The notes below the pieces were generated by a model. It had not been told where the DNA came from, searched no databases, and worked only from the letters and a program-made list of their open reading frames with translations. Positions 1-8,300 of a stretch of 39,226 nucleotides of DNA are shown here, in pieces. A program made the translations under genes and the position numbers. Within the stretch, counting starts at the first letter, position 1, and the number at the start of each line of letters is the position of its first letter. This DNA comes from Gammaproteobacteria bacterium (GTDB lineage Bacteria > Pseudomonadota > Gammaproteobacteria > Francisellales > CACEW01): assembly GCA_029256015.1 (NCBI GenBank), contig JAQSYQ010000015.1, positions 1 to 39,226 on the forward strand. The letters are read 5' to 3'.

Positions 1-1
1 A

Positions 2-970
2 GCTTTAATTCACGCCGGAATCCCCTATCGAATCTATGGAGGCTTGCGCTTCTTCGAGCGGGCTGAAATTAAATCTGCCCTCGCCTACCTAAGGCTGATT
101 CTAACTCCAGATGACGATACAGCTTTTGAAAGAGTGGTGAATTTACCGACTCGCGGCATTGGTGATAAAACGGTAGACAGCATCCGAGATATGGCCAAAC
201 AAAACCAGTTTTCACTTTGGCAAGCATCAAGACATATGCTGTCTCAAAACCTATTGCCAGGGCGAGCTGCCAATGCTTTATCTCAATTTATAGCATTGAT
301 AGAATCAATGGCCTTTGAAAGCAAAGACTTAAATTTAAAAGAGCAATTTGAACAGGTATTGGAAAAAAGCGGCCTGATTGATTTCTACGAAAAAGAAAAA
401 GATGAAAAAAGTGAGGGAAGGCTTGAAAACTTAGCCGAACTTGTCACCGCAGCCAGCCAGTTTGAGCCCGATCCTTTAGACAATATGACTCCTTTGGCAG
501 CCTTTTTAGCCCATGCCATTTTAGAAACGGGCGAAGCCCAGGCAGAAAGCTATGAAGCCAGTGTTCAGTTAATGACCCTGCACTCCTCAAAAGGCCTAGA
601 ATTTCCCATCGTATTTATCTGCGGCATGGAGGATGAACTTTTCCCAGCCAGAGCCAGCATGGATAACCCAGACCGCCTGGAAGAAGAACGCAGGCTTTGC
701 TATGTAGGCATGACTCGAGCCATGCAAAAACTGATTGTAAGTTATGCAGAATACCGGCGACTTTATGGCGAGAACAAAACGCATATGCCCTCCCGCTTTT
801 TAAGGGAAATCCCTAAAAACTGTCTAGAAGAAGTTCGCATGAAAATGAGCATAAGCAGCCCTGTTTCTCTGCAAAGTGGAAACGAAAGAAGGTTTAGCTC
901 TAGCGCTCCTGGCTTAAAAATAAATACGTCGGCCAAAGAGTGCGGCATGATAAATTCGGCGAAGGAATGA
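2..970 (+). CDS. uvrD: DNA helicase II UvrD, 3' part, apparently frameshifted
   Basis: Superfamily 1A 3'-5' DNA helicase of nucleotide-excision and mismatch repair. The gene enters from the left edge in frame 2, starting with a stretch reading AGIPYRIYGGLRFFER, the conserved UvrD segment ahead of the 2B region. Late helicase motifs follow: the motif V-like VQLMTLHSSKGLEFPIVF and the motif VI-like EEERRLCYVGMTRA. The frame stops at 970, but the conserved C-terminal domain of UvrD continues in another frame up to 1080 (next entry). A five-A run at 916-920 is the likely slip point: one more A would join the frames as GLKNKYVGQRVRH. Helicase core identity is certain. Whether the break is real, a sequencing error or slippage-corrected is open. 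Confidence 0.93.
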   Translation, partial: ALIHAGIPYRIYGGLRFFERAEIKSALAYLRLILTPDDDTAFERVVNLPTRGIGDKTVDSIRDMAKQNQFSLWQASRHMLSQNLLPGRAANALSQFIALIESMAFESKDLNLKEQFEQVLEKSGLIDFYEKEKDEKSEGRLENLAELVTAASQFEPDPLDNMTPLAAFLAHAILETGEAQAESYEASVQLMTLHSSKGLEFPIVFICGMEDELFPARASMDNPDRLEEERRLCYVGMTRAMQKLIVSYAEYRRLYGENKTHMPSRFLREIPKNCLEEVRMKMSISSPVSLQSGNERRFSSSAPGLKINTSAKECGMINSAKE

Positions 971-1080
971 TTATTAACTACGAAGGCTCAGGCGAGCAAG
1001 CCAGAGTACAGGTCAAATTTAACAGCTCTGGAATAAAATGGCTGGTGGCGGCCTATGCAAACCTTAAGGCTATTGCGTAA
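922..1080 (+). pseudogene. uvrD: Out-of-frame C-terminal domain of UvrD
   Basis: Read in the frame -1 to the helicase, this segment gives YVGQRVRHDKFGEG, then NYEGSGEQARVQV, then GIKWLVAAYANLKAIA and a stop at 1078-1080. This closely matches the end of gammaproteobacterial UvrD, whose Tudor-like C-terminal domain binds RNA polymerase. It has no start or ribosome site of its own, so it is the detached tail of the preceding gene. The intact conservation of the tail argues for a very recent mutation, a sequencing error or slippage at the A-run rather than old decay. Confidence 0.85.
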
Positions 1081-1100
1081 AAAGCAGCGTCCCTGCTTTT
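1080..1100 (+). terminator. Likely intrinsic terminator after uvrD
   Basis: An 8-bp stem AAAAGCAG / CTGCTTTT with loop CGTCC starts at the uvrD tail stop codon and ends in four T. Its position directly after the true end of uvrD supports the frameshift reading. Confidence 0.55.
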
Positions 1101-1246
1101 CGCACTTCCTATGCGATCATCCATTTGCCCCCTCTCCATAAACTTAAAAATTAAGCAGCAAATTAGGCGGGCATTCTACCAGAAATTTATTACGTGTATA
1201 GTTTGTTAAAAAAATAGATATTTTAATAGGGTCCGAACGATAGTCC

Positions 1247-1276
1247 TTGACAGGAAGGCTTAAAACACCATACAAT
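1247..1276 (+). promoter_or_regulatory. Sigma-70 promoter of the tRNA-Arg gene
   Basis: A perfect -35 TTGACA (1247-1252), an 18-base spacer and a -10 TACAAT (1271-1276) precede the tRNA by about 65 bases. A GC-rich stretch (CTTGCCTCG) follows the -10, as is usual for stable-RNA promoters. Confidence 0.8.
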
Positions 1277-1341
1277 CTTGCCTCGTTTTGCTTGCTCTGC
1301 TATCTTTCTTCTCCGTTGGGCACCAAGCAAGACGCCGAAGC

Positions 1342-1418
1342 GCGCCCGTAGCTCAGCTGGATAGAGTACATGGCTACGAACCATGCGGTCGGGAGTTCGA
1401 CTCTCTCCGGGCGCGCCA
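1342..1418 (+). tRNA. tRNA-Arg (anticodon ACG)
   Basis: A full cloverleaf can be drawn: acceptor GCGCCCG/CGGGCGC, D arm GCTC...GAGT, anticodon stem CATGG/CCATG around loop CTACGAA with ACG at 1376-1378, T arm GGGAG/CTCTC around TTCGACT, discriminator G and encoded CCA at 1416-1418. ACG is normally edited to ICG by TadA and reads CGU/CGC/CGA. The 3' end from 1403 is the core of the integration site of the neighbouring element, and the gene stays intact after integration. Confidence 0.97.
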
Positions 1419-2612
1419 GTTTCTTTTTTCCCACGTTTCATCGCTTGCGGGATTTTTGCGGGAGCTATCCATTCCATCACTAGGCAGAAGCTGTTTTGAA
1501 CGGTTTTTTAATAGCGTCAAAATAGGCCCTTGAATCGTACGATCACATGCTTTATTTGCCGCCACAATCAAGTTAGTTAATTGCGCTCCTGAATAATGCG
1601 TGGTCATACTCCGTGATTTATGGCCTAACAAGTCCTTACGATCTTCTTCACTCACACCAGCCGCTCTTAAGCGAGCACCGAATGTATGCTTTAAATCATG
1701 GACTCGTACCGTATTCACTCCTTTAACATTAAGCCCCACTTTCTTTCTAGCAGTCTGCCATGCTGAATTGTTCATGGCAGTTAATGGGTGCCCTCGGTAA
1801 GTAAAGACATACTCAGGATGTTGGCCTCTTTGTTGTTCAATGACTTTTGCAGCCACCTGATTTAATACCACTAATCTGTCTTCACCATTTTTTACAAGTC
1901 TTATCAGCTTACTGTTTCTTTTTATATAGGCTGGAATAATAAAAATACTGGTATTAAGCTCAGGTATTTTAATTTCCCACTCCCATTTAAGCTGACAAAC
2001 TTCTTGCTCCCTGCATCCTGTATTTACTTTGAAAAGTGCCATTTGTCGCAAGTGTAACGGCAAGGCATTAAACAATTGAACTTGCTCATCCCAAGACAGA
2101 GGATAAGCCGTTCTTGCTCCTATAAGTGGCAGCATCTTGATTTTGGGTGAATGAGACAGCCAAGTTAAGCCGTTTTCATCTATCCATTCCGACGCTGCTA
2201 AATTTAGGATGTGCCTTACAACCCCTAACGCAAGATTGATGGTTTTAGCTTTTCGCCCTGCCTTCTTTCTTGCTTCAATAAACGGCTGTAATGTTCCGTT
2301 ATGCACCTGCTCCAAATATAAATCGCCAATGAACTTATCCAAACACTCAAGATGGCCTTCATCATCACCGATGCTCGCTTTTTCTTGGTTTTCGAGAACA
2401 TATTTACTTGCTGCTTCCCGAAAAGTCCTTGAAGGCCTTACACCGTAAACTTGGGCCTCTCGAATTTGTTCCATTCTCTTGGCTAGGTACTTTTCCGCCT
2501 CTTCAATCGAACTTGCGCCAGTAGCTTCGCAAATTCTTCTGCCGAGGATTTTCTTATCAATATGCCAGACTCCGCCTCGCTTATAGAGACCTGGCAATCT
2601 TTTTCGTCCCAT
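1374..2612 (-). CDS. int: Tyrosine recombinase/integrase overlapping tRNA-Arg
   Basis: Site-specific tyrosine recombinase of 412 residues that catalyses integration into and excision from tRNA-Arg. An N-terminal DNA-binding region begins GLYKRGGVWHIDK. Catalytic positions visible are R201 (NTGCREQEVCQLKW), H305 in HDLKHTFGARL, H331 (LLGHKS) and the nucleophile Y340 (MTTHYSG). The usual second Arg of HxxR is Lys here (K308). The start at 2612 has a strong AAAGGAG site six bases upstream. It overlaps the upstream AlpA-like gene by 130 bases. The last 15 codons lie on the antisense strand of the tRNA, so the C-terminus is encoded by the host gene after integration. Confidence 0.92.
   Translation of the reverse strand: MGRKRLPGLYKRGGVWHIDKKILGRRICEATGASSIEEAEKYLAKRMEQIREAQVYGVRPSRTFREAASKYVLENQEKASIGDDEGHLECLDKFIGDLYLEQVHNGTLQPFIEARKKAGRKAKTINLALGVVRHILNLAASEWIDENGLTWLSHSPKIKMLPLIGARTAYPLSWDEQVQLFNALPLHLRQMALFKVNTGCREQEVCQLKWEWEIKIPELNTSIFIIPAYIKRNSKLIRLVKNGEDRLVVLNQVAAKVIEQQRGQHPEYVFTYRGHPLTAMNNSAWQTARKKVGLNVKGVNTVRVHDLKHTFGARLRAAGVSEEDRKDLLGHKSRSMTTHYSGAQLTNLIVAANKACDRTIQGPILTLLKNRSKQLLPSDGMDSSRKNPASDETWEKRNWRARRESNSRPHGS
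1403..1418 (+). repeat. attL core (tRNA 3' end)
   Basis: Left copy of the 16-base direct repeat CTCTCCGGGCGCGCCA, covering half of the T arm, the 3' acceptor strand and CCA of tRNA-Arg. Confidence 0.88.
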
Positions 2613-2815
2613 ATCAAACTCCTTTGATCATTGGGACGCACATCACCACTCTTATATAGCTCGAACCATGCATCTAAGTCAACAACATCAAACCCAATGC
2701 CTCGCTTACCTAAATGTATTGCTTGGATATAAGGCCTCACCATTTTATTGAATAGATGCCTGTTCATACCTAAATAAGCAGGTGCGTCCTTGAACCTGAT
2801 TACTCTTGGTTGCAT
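2483..2815 (-). CDS. AlpA-like helix-turn-helix protein (possible excisionase/regulator)
   Basis: A 110-residue protein starting MQPRVIRFKDAPAYLGMNRH, which fits the first helices of an AlpA/Xis-type winged-helix DNA-binding domain, followed by a segment (HLGKRGIGFDVVDLDAWFE) typical of the 'wing' and last helix of such proteins. The C-terminal third is unlike the family and overlaps the first 130 bases of int in another frame. An AAGGGGA ribosome site precedes the ATG. Position next to int suggests control of integrase expression or excision direction. That is inferred, not seen. Confidence 0.75.
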   Translation of the reverse strand: MQPRVIRFKDAPAYLGMNRHLFNKMVRPYIQAIHLGKRGIGFDVVDLDAWFELYKSGDVRPNDQRSLIWDEKDCQVSISEAESGILIRKSSAEEFAKLLAQVRLKRRKST

Positions 2816-3061
2816 TATTTTCCCCTTGTTTGACGTGCGATTTACCCATAATCACACGATCTTAATTTTAACATATTTGTACAAAAAATGAACTTTGTGT
2901 ATTTTGTTATTTATTTATAAAACAATGAACTACATGGGTCTACTGGGAACCCCATTGAGATACCCTGAGGCACATAGAGCGAATATTTCGCACAGAAATA
3001 GCTTGATGTTATCAAAATGCAAGAGTAGATTTTTAGCACTTTACCCATATTTGGTTAGCTA

Positions 3062-4081
3062 ATGAAAGAAATCGCAAATATTTTAAACTTAATTACTGAC
3101 AAGAGCATGGGAGCTAATGTTACTCGTTTTTTCCGAGGCCATGCGGATGAAGACTACGGTCTGCTGCCTAGTATCTTTAGAAATTCGGTAATTGATAAGA
3201 CTTATACTACAAAAGCAAAAGATGAGTATAAGCTTCTTGAAGAGTATAAAAAGGGATTCAATAAGTTTTATACTCAACCTACTTATAATTTACTTTGTGA
3301 TATGCAACATCATGGCATCCCGACAAGATTAATTGACTGGACGACCAATCCTCTAATAGCTTTATATTTTAGTTGTTGTAGCAGCCCAGATAAAAATGGC
3401 CTTATTTTTATACAGCATCAGGCTGGCATGCATGCTCCAGCAAAGATGAGCGACCACCCCATTTACTTAGCGCTACATGCTGAAATAGCTGCTGTAAACA
3501 ATAAGCAAGAAATTTTACCCATATTTATGAAGCATTTTGAAGACTATAAAGCCTATTGGTCATCATATCTTAAACGTTTGACTCGCAGGTTGACACACCC
3601 TACTGCAAAACCAAATTATGATGGATTTTTAAAACGAGCACATAATGAAATTGATAGATTTATTGTAGACTCAAAATTGAACCAAGCTTTCAAAAAAAGA
3701 GCTATGAACCTAAACATAAATCAACTAATCCATTTTGGCAATTTTATGAACGGACTAGGCATATTACACTTTCTATATGCACCTCAATTGAATGAGCGTG
3801 TGATTGCACAACATGGCGCTTTCAGTATTTGCACAGGTAAAATTCTCAAAAATAAAGTTATTATTAGAACACTAGGGCTTTATCCTAGTGATTTATCAGG
3901 CGAAGGCTTATTACGCCACGTGATAATTCCTAAAGAACAGAAGGCTGCTCTACTAAATCAGTTAGAAAAATACTTTAACATTAATGCATTTACTCTAAAG
4001 CTGAAAAGCCAACAAGAGATCATCAATGAAAATAGGACCCTAAGGCGGGCAACAAATCAAAAATTATCGAATAAGCGTTGA
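3062..4081 (+). CDS. FRG domain-containing protein
   Basis: A 339-residue protein with the FRG domain in its first third: the name-giving FFRGHADEDYGLLPSIFR at about 23-40 and the second conserved block MQHHGIPTRLIDWTTNPLIA at about 81-100. FRG proteins are common on mobile elements and in accessory islands. Their biochemical activity is not settled to my knowledge. The C-terminal two thirds is not recognised; it is basic at the end (LRRATNQKLSNKR). It sits as first cargo gene, divergent from int across a 246-base AT-rich gap that holds a short palindrome, GCGAATATTTCGC. A defence or toxin role is possible but unproven. Confidence 0.82.
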   Translation: MKEIANILNLITDKSMGANVTRFFRGHADEDYGLLPSIFRNSVIDKTYTTKAKDEYKLLEEYKKGFNKFYTQPTYNLLCDMQHHGIPTRLIDWTTNPLIALYFSCCSSPDKNGLIFIQHQAGMHAPAKMSDHPIYLALHAEIAAVNNKQEILPIFMKHFEDYKAYWSSYLKRLTRRLTHPTAKPNYDGFLKRAHNEIDRFIVDSKLNQAFKKRAMNLNINQLIHFGNFMNGLGILHFLYAPQLNERVIAQHGAFSICTGKILKNKVIIRTLGLYPSDLSGEGLLRHVIIPKEQKAALLNQLEKYFNINAFTLKLKSQQEIINENRTLRRATNQKLSNKR

Positions 4082-4170
4082 TAATTAAAGCAGATCAGGT
4101 GAGTAAGAAATATTCAAATAAAGAACAAGGCCAATTATACATGAATTACATTAGAATTTGTTGACTTACT

Positions 4171-5097
4171 ATGACAATCCGAAAATTTGTTTCACTTATT
4201 TTAAATACCATAAGTTATGCATCACAAAGCCTAGCTGGTAAAACAGCGTTTTATCTATTTAGCACTCCAATAGGTCGATCCAAGCCTTCGACTGTAGAAG
4301 CTAAAGTTTTGGCAGAAAGTAGGCAAAGCACAATAAAAATTGGCGGAACTGATGTTTCAGTTTATACCTGGGGAGATGGCAAACACCCTGTACTATTTGC
4401 TCATGGCTGGAATTCAGGTGCTGCAAGATGCGCCAAGTTAGTTGGTCCATTATTACAGCGAGGATATAGCGTTATAGCGTTTGATGCTCAAGGCCATGGT
4501 TTATCACAAGGAAAAACCACCAACATACTTCAGTATACTGACATTATTATGCATCTTTATAGAGTACACGGGGCTTTTGATGCAATCATTGGCCACTCAT
4601 TTGGGGCGCTCTGTTCATTCCATGCTGTCCGACAAGGCGTAACTACAAAGTGCCTGGTTTCACTAAATGGCGTAGCTAGCTTCCAATATCTAGCTGACCA
4701 ATTCTGTGCAGAACTAGATCTGAACCAAAGAATACGCGATTACTTAAAAGCTAGAACAGAAGCGTTATTTTTGCCACACACAAATATTTGGGAAAGCTTT
4801 TCTGCTCATTATGAACCTCATAAAATAACCGCGCCTATACTGGTGGTTTCTGATGAACACGATACAGTTGTTAGGGCTACGCAAGCTGAGCTTGTCCGTG
4901 AAGCCTATCCTAGACAAGTTGAAGTATATACAACCAGTAAATTAGGACATAACAGATCTTTACGTGATCCCAGCACAATTGAACGAGTTGTTTTCTTTGT
5001 TAATACCCATGGTAAAGCTGCTACAGCTGAAGGCTCAGCAAGCAGTGGCGCCGGTGTTAGTGAGTTAGAAACTACCCCATTGATCGCTAAGTTGTAA
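4171..5097 (+). CDS. Alpha/beta hydrolase (element cargo)
   Basis: A 308-residue alpha/beta-fold hydrolase. Visible elements: oxyanion-strand region LFAHGWNSGAAR near 76, nucleophile elbow GHSFGA with S143, acid in the segment VVSDEHDTVVRA, and catalytic His in KLGHNRSL. Family members act as esterases, lipases or thioesterases; the substrate cannot be told from sequence. The first 30 residues (FVSLILNTISYASQSLAGKTAFYLF) are hydrophobic enough for membrane contact but are not a clear signal peptide. It lies 90 bases after the FRG gene, in the same direction and inside the element, so the two may be co-expressed cargo. Confidence 0.85.
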   Translation: MTIRKFVSLILNTISYASQSLAGKTAFYLFSTPIGRSKPSTVEAKVLAESRQSTIKIGGTDVSVYTWGDGKHPVLFAHGWNSGAARCAKLVGPLLQRGYSVIAFDAQGHGLSQGKTTNILQYTDIIMHLYRVHGAFDAIIGHSFGALCSFHAVRQGVTTKCLVSLNGVASFQYLADQFCAELDLNQRIRDYLKARTEALFLPHTNIWESFSAHYEPHKITAPILVVSDEHDTVVRATQAELVREAYPRQVEVYTTSKLGHNRSLRDPSTIERVVFFVNTHGKAATAEGSASSGAGVSELETTPLIAKL

Positions 5098-5103
5098 TTA
5101 TAC

Positions 5104-5130
5104 AGTTTGTAGGGCTTTGCCCTACAAACT
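5104..5130 (+). terminator. Hairpin after the cargo hydrolase
   Basis: A perfect 12-bp stem, AGTTTGTAGGGC / GCCCTACAAACT, with a TTT loop lies seven bases after the hydrolase stop and 14 bases before attR. No long T run follows, so termination could be weak, or the palindrome could belong to the recombination site. Confidence 0.55.
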
Positions 5131-5143
5131 AATATTCATCCCG

Positions 5144-5159
5144 CTCTCCGGGCGCGCCA
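5144..5159 (+). repeat. attR core
   Basis: Right copy of CTCTCCGGGCGCGCCA. The following bases (TTTTCT against GTTTCT after the tRNA) are also similar, so homology may extend a little past CCA. Confidence 0.88.
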
Positions 5160-5309
5160 TTTTCTCATACACCAAGATTCTCTTGATTGAAAAATAGCCG
5201 CGTTGCATTGACCAGCAATTTCAGATAATTTTAGATAAGTCTACGACAATTCTTATTCATAGAATATTTAACATCAACTATTACACGACGGTATATAGGC
5301 GAGAAACTA

Positions 5310-8300
5310 TTGGATAACGTTAATGCAGAGCTTGTCAAACCGACAACCAAGACAATAAAAGATCCTGGCTTTCTTTCACGCCTGTTTATTTTTTGGATAA
5401 ATCCCTTAATCAAAAAAGGCTTAAAAACCAATTTAAAAGAAGAAGATATCTGTCCGCTGCCTTCTGATGAGCACTTTGAAAGGTTTTCTGATTCATTTGA
5501 TAACTTCCTTAAAAAAGATACAGGCTCGCCCTTTTTGTTTCTTAAAGCCTTCCTATATCTCAACAAAAATAATTTAATACTCGCCCTTTTGCTTGGTGTA
5601 ATTAGCTTTGCCATCTCTATCGGCCAACCAATTTTGCTACGAAATACTATCGCGTATTTTGAAGGCCCCGCAACTGGCCGAGGTACAATCATAAGCCTTT
5701 GTGCAAGCCTGTTTTTTATCTCTTTAATTGGGGCCATTACTTCACAGCAATCTATCCATTTCCTGTTCAAAATAGCTAGGAAAACTCAAGGTATCTTAAG
5801 TTATTCCCTTATTAAAAAATTAATGTCATTCAAAACTGATGTCAATAAAGTTAATAGTGGCAATATTGTTAATTTGCTTACAACAGATATAGACAACTTT
5901 GTTAATGGCGGAATTATAAACATAAATTTTGTATGGTCATTGCCTCTTAAAATTATCGTTTTTCTGGGCCTACTTTATTATTACATTGGCATTTCATCCT
6001 TGCTTGGAGCCACCGTCATAGCGGCATTGATGCCATTATCAAATTACTATGCCAAAAAACTTTCTCTACAACGTGGAGAACTACAGAATATTAGTGACGG
6101 CCGAATCAAGCTAACCCGTGGAATAATCAATGTAATCAAAGAAATAAAAATCCTAGCATTAGAGAAAACCTATTGCTCAAAACTTGCAGCATGCAGAGAG
6201 CGAGAGCTTCAAAAACTTAAAGAAATGGCTAAGGTTTTCAGCCTGTGGTTTATGCTAAATAACAGTGTAATAATTATTGCCAGCTTTATAAGCTTTGCTG
6301 CTTACTTAACATTCCACAGCAAACTCGATTTGGCCGATATATTGGGAGCCATTACCTTATTTGGGATGCTATCCTCTGCAGCTAATTCTCTGCCAACCGT
6401 TATGCGTGGAATTGCAGATAGTATTGTTTCCTGTAACAGGCTCCAAGCTTTTACTCTCAGTAATAAAAAAAGTACAGAAATAGAACAAATCCCATTCATT
6501 AAAGAATTGCCGGCCATAGAGGTTATAAATGCAAGTTTTATAAATCATGAATCCACATCAGCCTGTACTTTTAAAATTGGGCCGATTGATTTGCAAGTTA
6601 AGCAGGGAGAACTTGTTGTTATTGTTGGAGAAACTGGCTCAGGCAAGTCTTGTTTACTCAATGCAATACAAGGGGGTATGAATAAAACTAGCGGGGAAAT
6701 AAAAATATGTGGCGATCTAGCTTATATGCCTCAAAAAACTTGGCTCATTAATGCTTCTATAAAAGAAAACATCCTCTTAGGTAGGACTGATAATGACTTT
6801 CTGTTTAATAGAATTTTAGCTATTTGCCAATTAGAGCATGACTTTGACTTAGCTAATGGGGAATTAAGCCAAGCTGGTGAATATGGCTCAGCTTTATCGG
6901 GTGGGCAAAAGCAACGCATATGCTTAGCTAGAACGCTTTATCAAAATGCTGACATTTATATTTTGGATGATTTCTTAAGCGCAGTTGATAAAAACACCGC
7001 CCAGCTTATTAAAGAAGCTTGTATTTTTGGCTCAATTAATGATAAAGCTAGAATTATAGTATGCTCTGACAAAGACATTATTGAAAAAGCCGACAAGGTT
7101 CTTTTTATAAAAGAAGGCCAAATTTTACTTCAAGGCAAGCACAAGGAGCTATTAGAAAAGGACCCTCAATACAAAAACTTCATCTCTGATCATGAAATTC
7201 AAGCTGAAGTCCCAAGAACTGAAAGCTCAACTGAACAGGTAAGCATCACGCCTAAAAATACTATCTATAACGAAAAAGTTAGTGAATCAGTAGAAAATCA
7301 GTCATTTTTTAAAGAAGTTTTATTTTATTTGAATATAAACGCCCATTATTCGACTCTTATATTTTTTACTTTATTTATGCTTCGAGAAATATTTAGGGTG
7401 GGTTCAGATTATTGGCTTATAAGCTGGTCAAAAATGGCACTTCCAGGAAATACATTTTTACTGATTTATTTTATTTTTTCATGCCTGGCAGTTATTGCAT
7501 TATATTTATGCTCTTTATTTACATACCAACATGGCCTAGTCGTATCTAGATCACTACATGAGCGCCTTATATCTTCACTTATGAAAAGCAAGCTCGCATT
7601 TTTCAAATTTATTGGCCATGGCAAAATCTATCAGCGCATTTCCAAAGACATCAACAATATTGATATTAATATCCCAAAGCTATTACTTGATACCATCTTT
7701 AATTTATTTATCTTGGCTTCTGTTGTAATAACCTTGCTATTAGCCAATTACTTAACTGCTTTCCTGATCTTAGCTATCTCTTGGTTTTATTATAGAGTTC
7801 AAAAAAGCTATCTAGCCAGCTCTAAGGAAATACGCAAAATAGAACCTCAGCTACAATCTTCTTTATTGAGTTGCACCTTAGAAATTCAAGAAGGCGCTAC
7901 AATCATACAAAACTTGAAGCTGCATAGTTACTTCAGTAAAAGAGCATCTAAAAAATTATATTATTACTTATCCTCAGTTTACACCTGGCTGTCTCTAAAC
8001 CGTTGGCTCGCTCTGAGGCTTGAACTCTTATCTGTTTTTGTCTTAGGAATAATTATTTCATTTGGCATCCTATTCTATGGCAAAATTAACTCTCAGCTTT
8101 TTGGCCTTGCATTAACATACTCTCTGCTTGTTGCGAATTCTTTAAGACTTTCTGTCAGATTAGCCGCGCAACTTGAAAATAGCATGCAATCCATACATCG
8201 CATAAATGCATACGCTAAGCAGATACCCCATGAAGAATCTGAAGGAAAGCAGCTCCCAAAAGGCTGGATAAAAGAAGGCTCTATTCAGATTGACTCTTTA

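Larger units (their letters stand above)
1403..5159. mobile_element. 3.7 kb integrative element in tRNA-Arg
   Basis: The 16-base sequence CTCTCCGGGCGCGCCA forms the tRNA 3' end (1403-1418) and recurs at 5144-5159, where no tRNA is attached. Between the copies lie an integrase reading toward the tRNA, an overlapping AlpA/excisionase-like gene and two cargo genes (FRG-domain protein, alpha/beta hydrolase). This is the standard layout of a tRNA-targeting integrative element or satellite. No conjugation, replication or phage structural genes are present, so it would need a helper or be stranded. The RiPP cluster begins about 150 bases beyond the right repeat, outside this element. Confidence 0.88.

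Noticed and set aside
1223..1480. An 85-residue minus-strand frame containing GAPGESRTPDRMVRSH
   Set aside because: It is a translation of the tRNA-Arg antisense strand and its flank, a well-known false gene; integrase uses another frame here.
5160..5309. A further att copy, or extension of the element over the RiPP cluster
   Set aside because: The 16-base core occurs only at 1403 and 5144 in the window as far as I can see by eye, so the cluster cannot be assigned to the element.
5231..5770. A 179-residue minus-strand frame over the start of the ABC gene
   Set aside because: Composition and overlap with the well-supported ABCC N-terminus show that it is a shadow.
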